Positions 62,873 through 64,000 of a stretch of DNA of 64,000 nucleotides are shown here, piece by piece (the first letter of the stretch is position 1; the number at the start of each line of letters is the position of its first letter). The stretch covers positions 114,857 to 178,856 of the forward strand of contig NZ_RQYL01000001.1 in the NCBI RefSeq assembly GCF_003860125.1. Direction: 5' to 3'. A program made the position numbers and the translations under genes. The notes beneath the pieces were generated by a model, which saw only the letters and a program-made list of their open reading frames with translations, searched no databases and was not told the origin of the DNA. This DNA is from Fretibacterium sp. OH1220_COT-178. GTDB lineage: Bacteria; Synergistota; Synergistia; Synergistales; Aminobacteriaceae.

Positions 62873-63707
62873 ATGATGTGCCGGACACGCCTCGCGCGAT
62901 TCCCGCAGGGGTAACGAGGAACGGGTGTGGAGGGACGAAGGACGGAATCCCGGTCTCCTGCTCGAAGACCCGTTCGATCCCCGCCAATGAGCAGGTCCCG
63001 CCGACGAGGTGAAGCACCTTGACATCATGTCCCTTCACGGCACGCCCGACGATGGAGGCCATCTTCTGCAGCACGGGCTTGACCACCGGCAAGAGCACCC
63101 GGTGTTCCCGTGGGTTCCGCTTGAGAACCTCCGCCTCCTCGATAGGGATCCCTCGATTCCCCGCGATGACAAGGGAGATGTGGATACCCCCTGTGGGTTC
63201 GTCCGCAGTCGATACGACAACGCCATCCCGCAGGACGGATATCCCCGTCGTCCCGCCGCCGATATCGACGATCGCCCCGTCCCGAACCCCCAGCACGGCG
63301 TTGGCCGCCGTGGGCTCGTCCAGAACCGTGACGACCTCCAGCCCCGCGCTCTCCGCGACGTAGCCGTGGGCCGCACGGTCGCGGCTTCCCGTCCCCGGCG
63401 GCACCGCGATGGCCGTATGTGTGAGCTCGCGATTCAGAAGCGCCTCCAGGCGGTCCTTCAGTCTCCCGACGATGGTGCGTGCCCCTGCGAAATCCACTAC
63501 CAGACCGTCCCGGACGACGGAGCACTCCTCCATCTCCCATGTCAGCGGCCGTCCCTCCCCGTCCAAGACCACCAGAACGATGGATGCCGTCCCCAGATCC
63601 AGCCCTACCCTGAGAGGCGTTTCCTCTCCCAGGGGCACAGAACATGCACGACACCCCATCAGGGACTCCAGAAACGTATGGGCCCCTTCGGAGATCCCGA
63701 CACTCAT
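62871..63707 (-). CDS. eutJ: EutJ chaperone-like protein
   Basis: 278-residue Hsp70/actin-fold protein of eut operons. LRVGLDLGTASIVLVVLD (phosphate-1), GAIVDIGGGTTGISVLRDG (phosphate-2), and LHLVGGTCSLAGIERVFEQE (adenosine) are clear; LDEPTAANAVLGV connects them. Possibly helps lyase or shell assembly; not experimentally defined to my knowledge. N-terminal 30 residues contain a CRAC pair. GGAGGGG before ATG 63707. Confidence 0.92.
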   Translation of the reverse strand: MSVGISEGAHTFLESLMGCRACSVPLGEETPLRVGLDLGTASIVLVVLDGEGRPLTWEMEECSVVRDGLVVDFAGARTIVGRLKDRLEALLNRELTHTAIAVPPGTGSRDRAAHGYVAESAGLEVVTVLDEPTAANAVLGVRDGAIVDIGGGTTGISVLRDGVVVSTADEPTGGIHISLVIAGNRGIPIEEAEVLKRNPREHRVLLPVVKPVLQKMASIVGRAVKGHDVKVLHLVGGTCSLAGIERVFEQETGIPSFVPPHPFLVTPAGIARGVSGTS

Positions 63708-63742
63708 GGGTTCATCCCCTCCGCAGGGGGTATCAACCGCAT

Positions 63743-64000
63743 TTAAACGGAGGTCCCCTCACAGCCTCCGGAAGGGGCCGCCGCCCCCTCATCCGTTTCG
63801 AGCCTGGGCAGGATGAACTCGACGTCCCCGTGCGGGCGCGGGATCACGTGTACCGAGACCAGCTCGCCGACCTTACCGGCCGCCGCAGCTCCCGCATCCG
63901 TCGCCGCCTTCACGGCTCCGACATCGCCGCGAACCATCACGGTCACCAGACCGCCGCCCACGTGCACCTTGCCGATCAGGACCACGTTCGCCGCCTTCAC
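63743..64000 (-). CDS. BMC-H shell protein (EutM/PduA-like), 5' end outside window
   Basis: 85 residues of a hexameric shell protein; the start lies beyond position 64000. [39 protein letters not shown] and [17 protein letters not shown] are nearly canonical for PduA/EutM. About 25 N-terminal residues are missing. A C-terminal extension of about 20 residues ([16 protein letters not shown]) ends with a Cys. Lies 35 bases upstream of eutJ, same operon. Confidence 0.92.
   Translation of the reverse strand: MKAANVVLIGKVHVGGGLVTVMVRGDVGAVKAATDAGAAAAGKVGELVSVHVIPRPHGDVEFILPRLETDEGAAAPSGGCEGTSV

Noticed and set aside
1..64000. tRNA, rRNA, CRISPR arrays, IS elements or transposases
   Set aside because: Looked for cloverleaf-like, repeat-spacer and transposase-like features; none seen by eye, though a covariance search would be more sensitive.

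Overview
The window looks like chromosomal DNA of a GC-rich, diderm, flagellated, probably anaerobic bacterium. The combination of a V-type ATPase, a full dcw cluster with meso-DAP-type MurE, a TolC-type remnant and an ethanolamine (eut) microcompartment locus fits Synergistota (a Fretibacterium-like oral/gut member would be my guess); the phylum call is an inference from gene content and protein style, not from a marker search. TTG and GTG starts and 4-nt stop/start overlaps (ATGA, GTGA) are very common.

Layout. 1-5747 (+): V/A-type ATPase subunits E (cut by the window edge), C, F, A, B, D, closed by a perfect bidirectional terminator. 5837-9662 (-): a TerB/DUF533 protein, a DsbA/FrnE-like thioredoxin-fold protein, a nitroreductase, a stand-alone KAS III enzyme and a secreted TPR protein. 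10000-12063 (+): dhaK-dhaL-dhaM, a PTS-type dihydroxyacetone kinase. 12169-15466 (-): a Gfo/Idh/MocA oxidoreductase, pgeF and folC. 15634-33836 (-): a complete division/cell-wall cluster in transcription order mraZ, rsmH, ftsL, ftsI, murE, murF, mraY, murD, ftsW, murG, murC, murB, ftsQ, ftsA, ftsZ, SPOR protein, ended by an intrinsic terminator. 34218-38644 (+): Na/Pi cotransporter, penicillin-binding protein 1C and a small membrane protein. 38727-50224 (-): flagellar operon fliE, F, G, H, I, J, a soluble lytic transglycosylase, a MotE-like protein, fliK, flgD, flgE. 50923-53087 (+): rqcH (ribosome quality control) and a coupled Cys-containing protein of unknown function. 53503-64000: a TolC C-terminal remnant, then a microcompartment island: iron alcohol dehydrogenase (-), eutS-eutP (+), and a long minus-strand operon running in from beyond the right edge: BMC-H shell protein (cut), eutJ, a eut-associated protein, eutN, eutH, eutQ, eutT, eutA, pduS, pduT.

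How they work together. The dcw genes give the whole cytoplasmic route from UDP-MurNAc to lipid II plus the divisome core; PBP1C adds a further polymerase. The flagellar operon encodes export gate ATPase parts, switch, MS ring, hook and hook-length control. The island encodes uptake (EutH), shell (EutS, EutN, PduT, BMC-H), cofactor maintenance (EutA reactivase, EutT adenosyltransferase, PduS corrin reductase) and an alcohol dehydrogenase; the signature lyase eutBC and aldehyde dehydrogenase eutE are not in view and would be expected beyond position 64000.

Most interesting observations: the hook protein FlgE carries K165 and C179-N180 at almost exactly the positions of the self-crosslinking (lysinoalanine) residues known in spirochete FlgE, plus a Cys cluster; the microcompartment locus is a eut/pdu mosaic with a 17-bp palindrome in its divergent promoter region and a tandem duplication of a ribosome-binding region; and rqcH is preceded by a short, well-primed overlapping upstream ORF.
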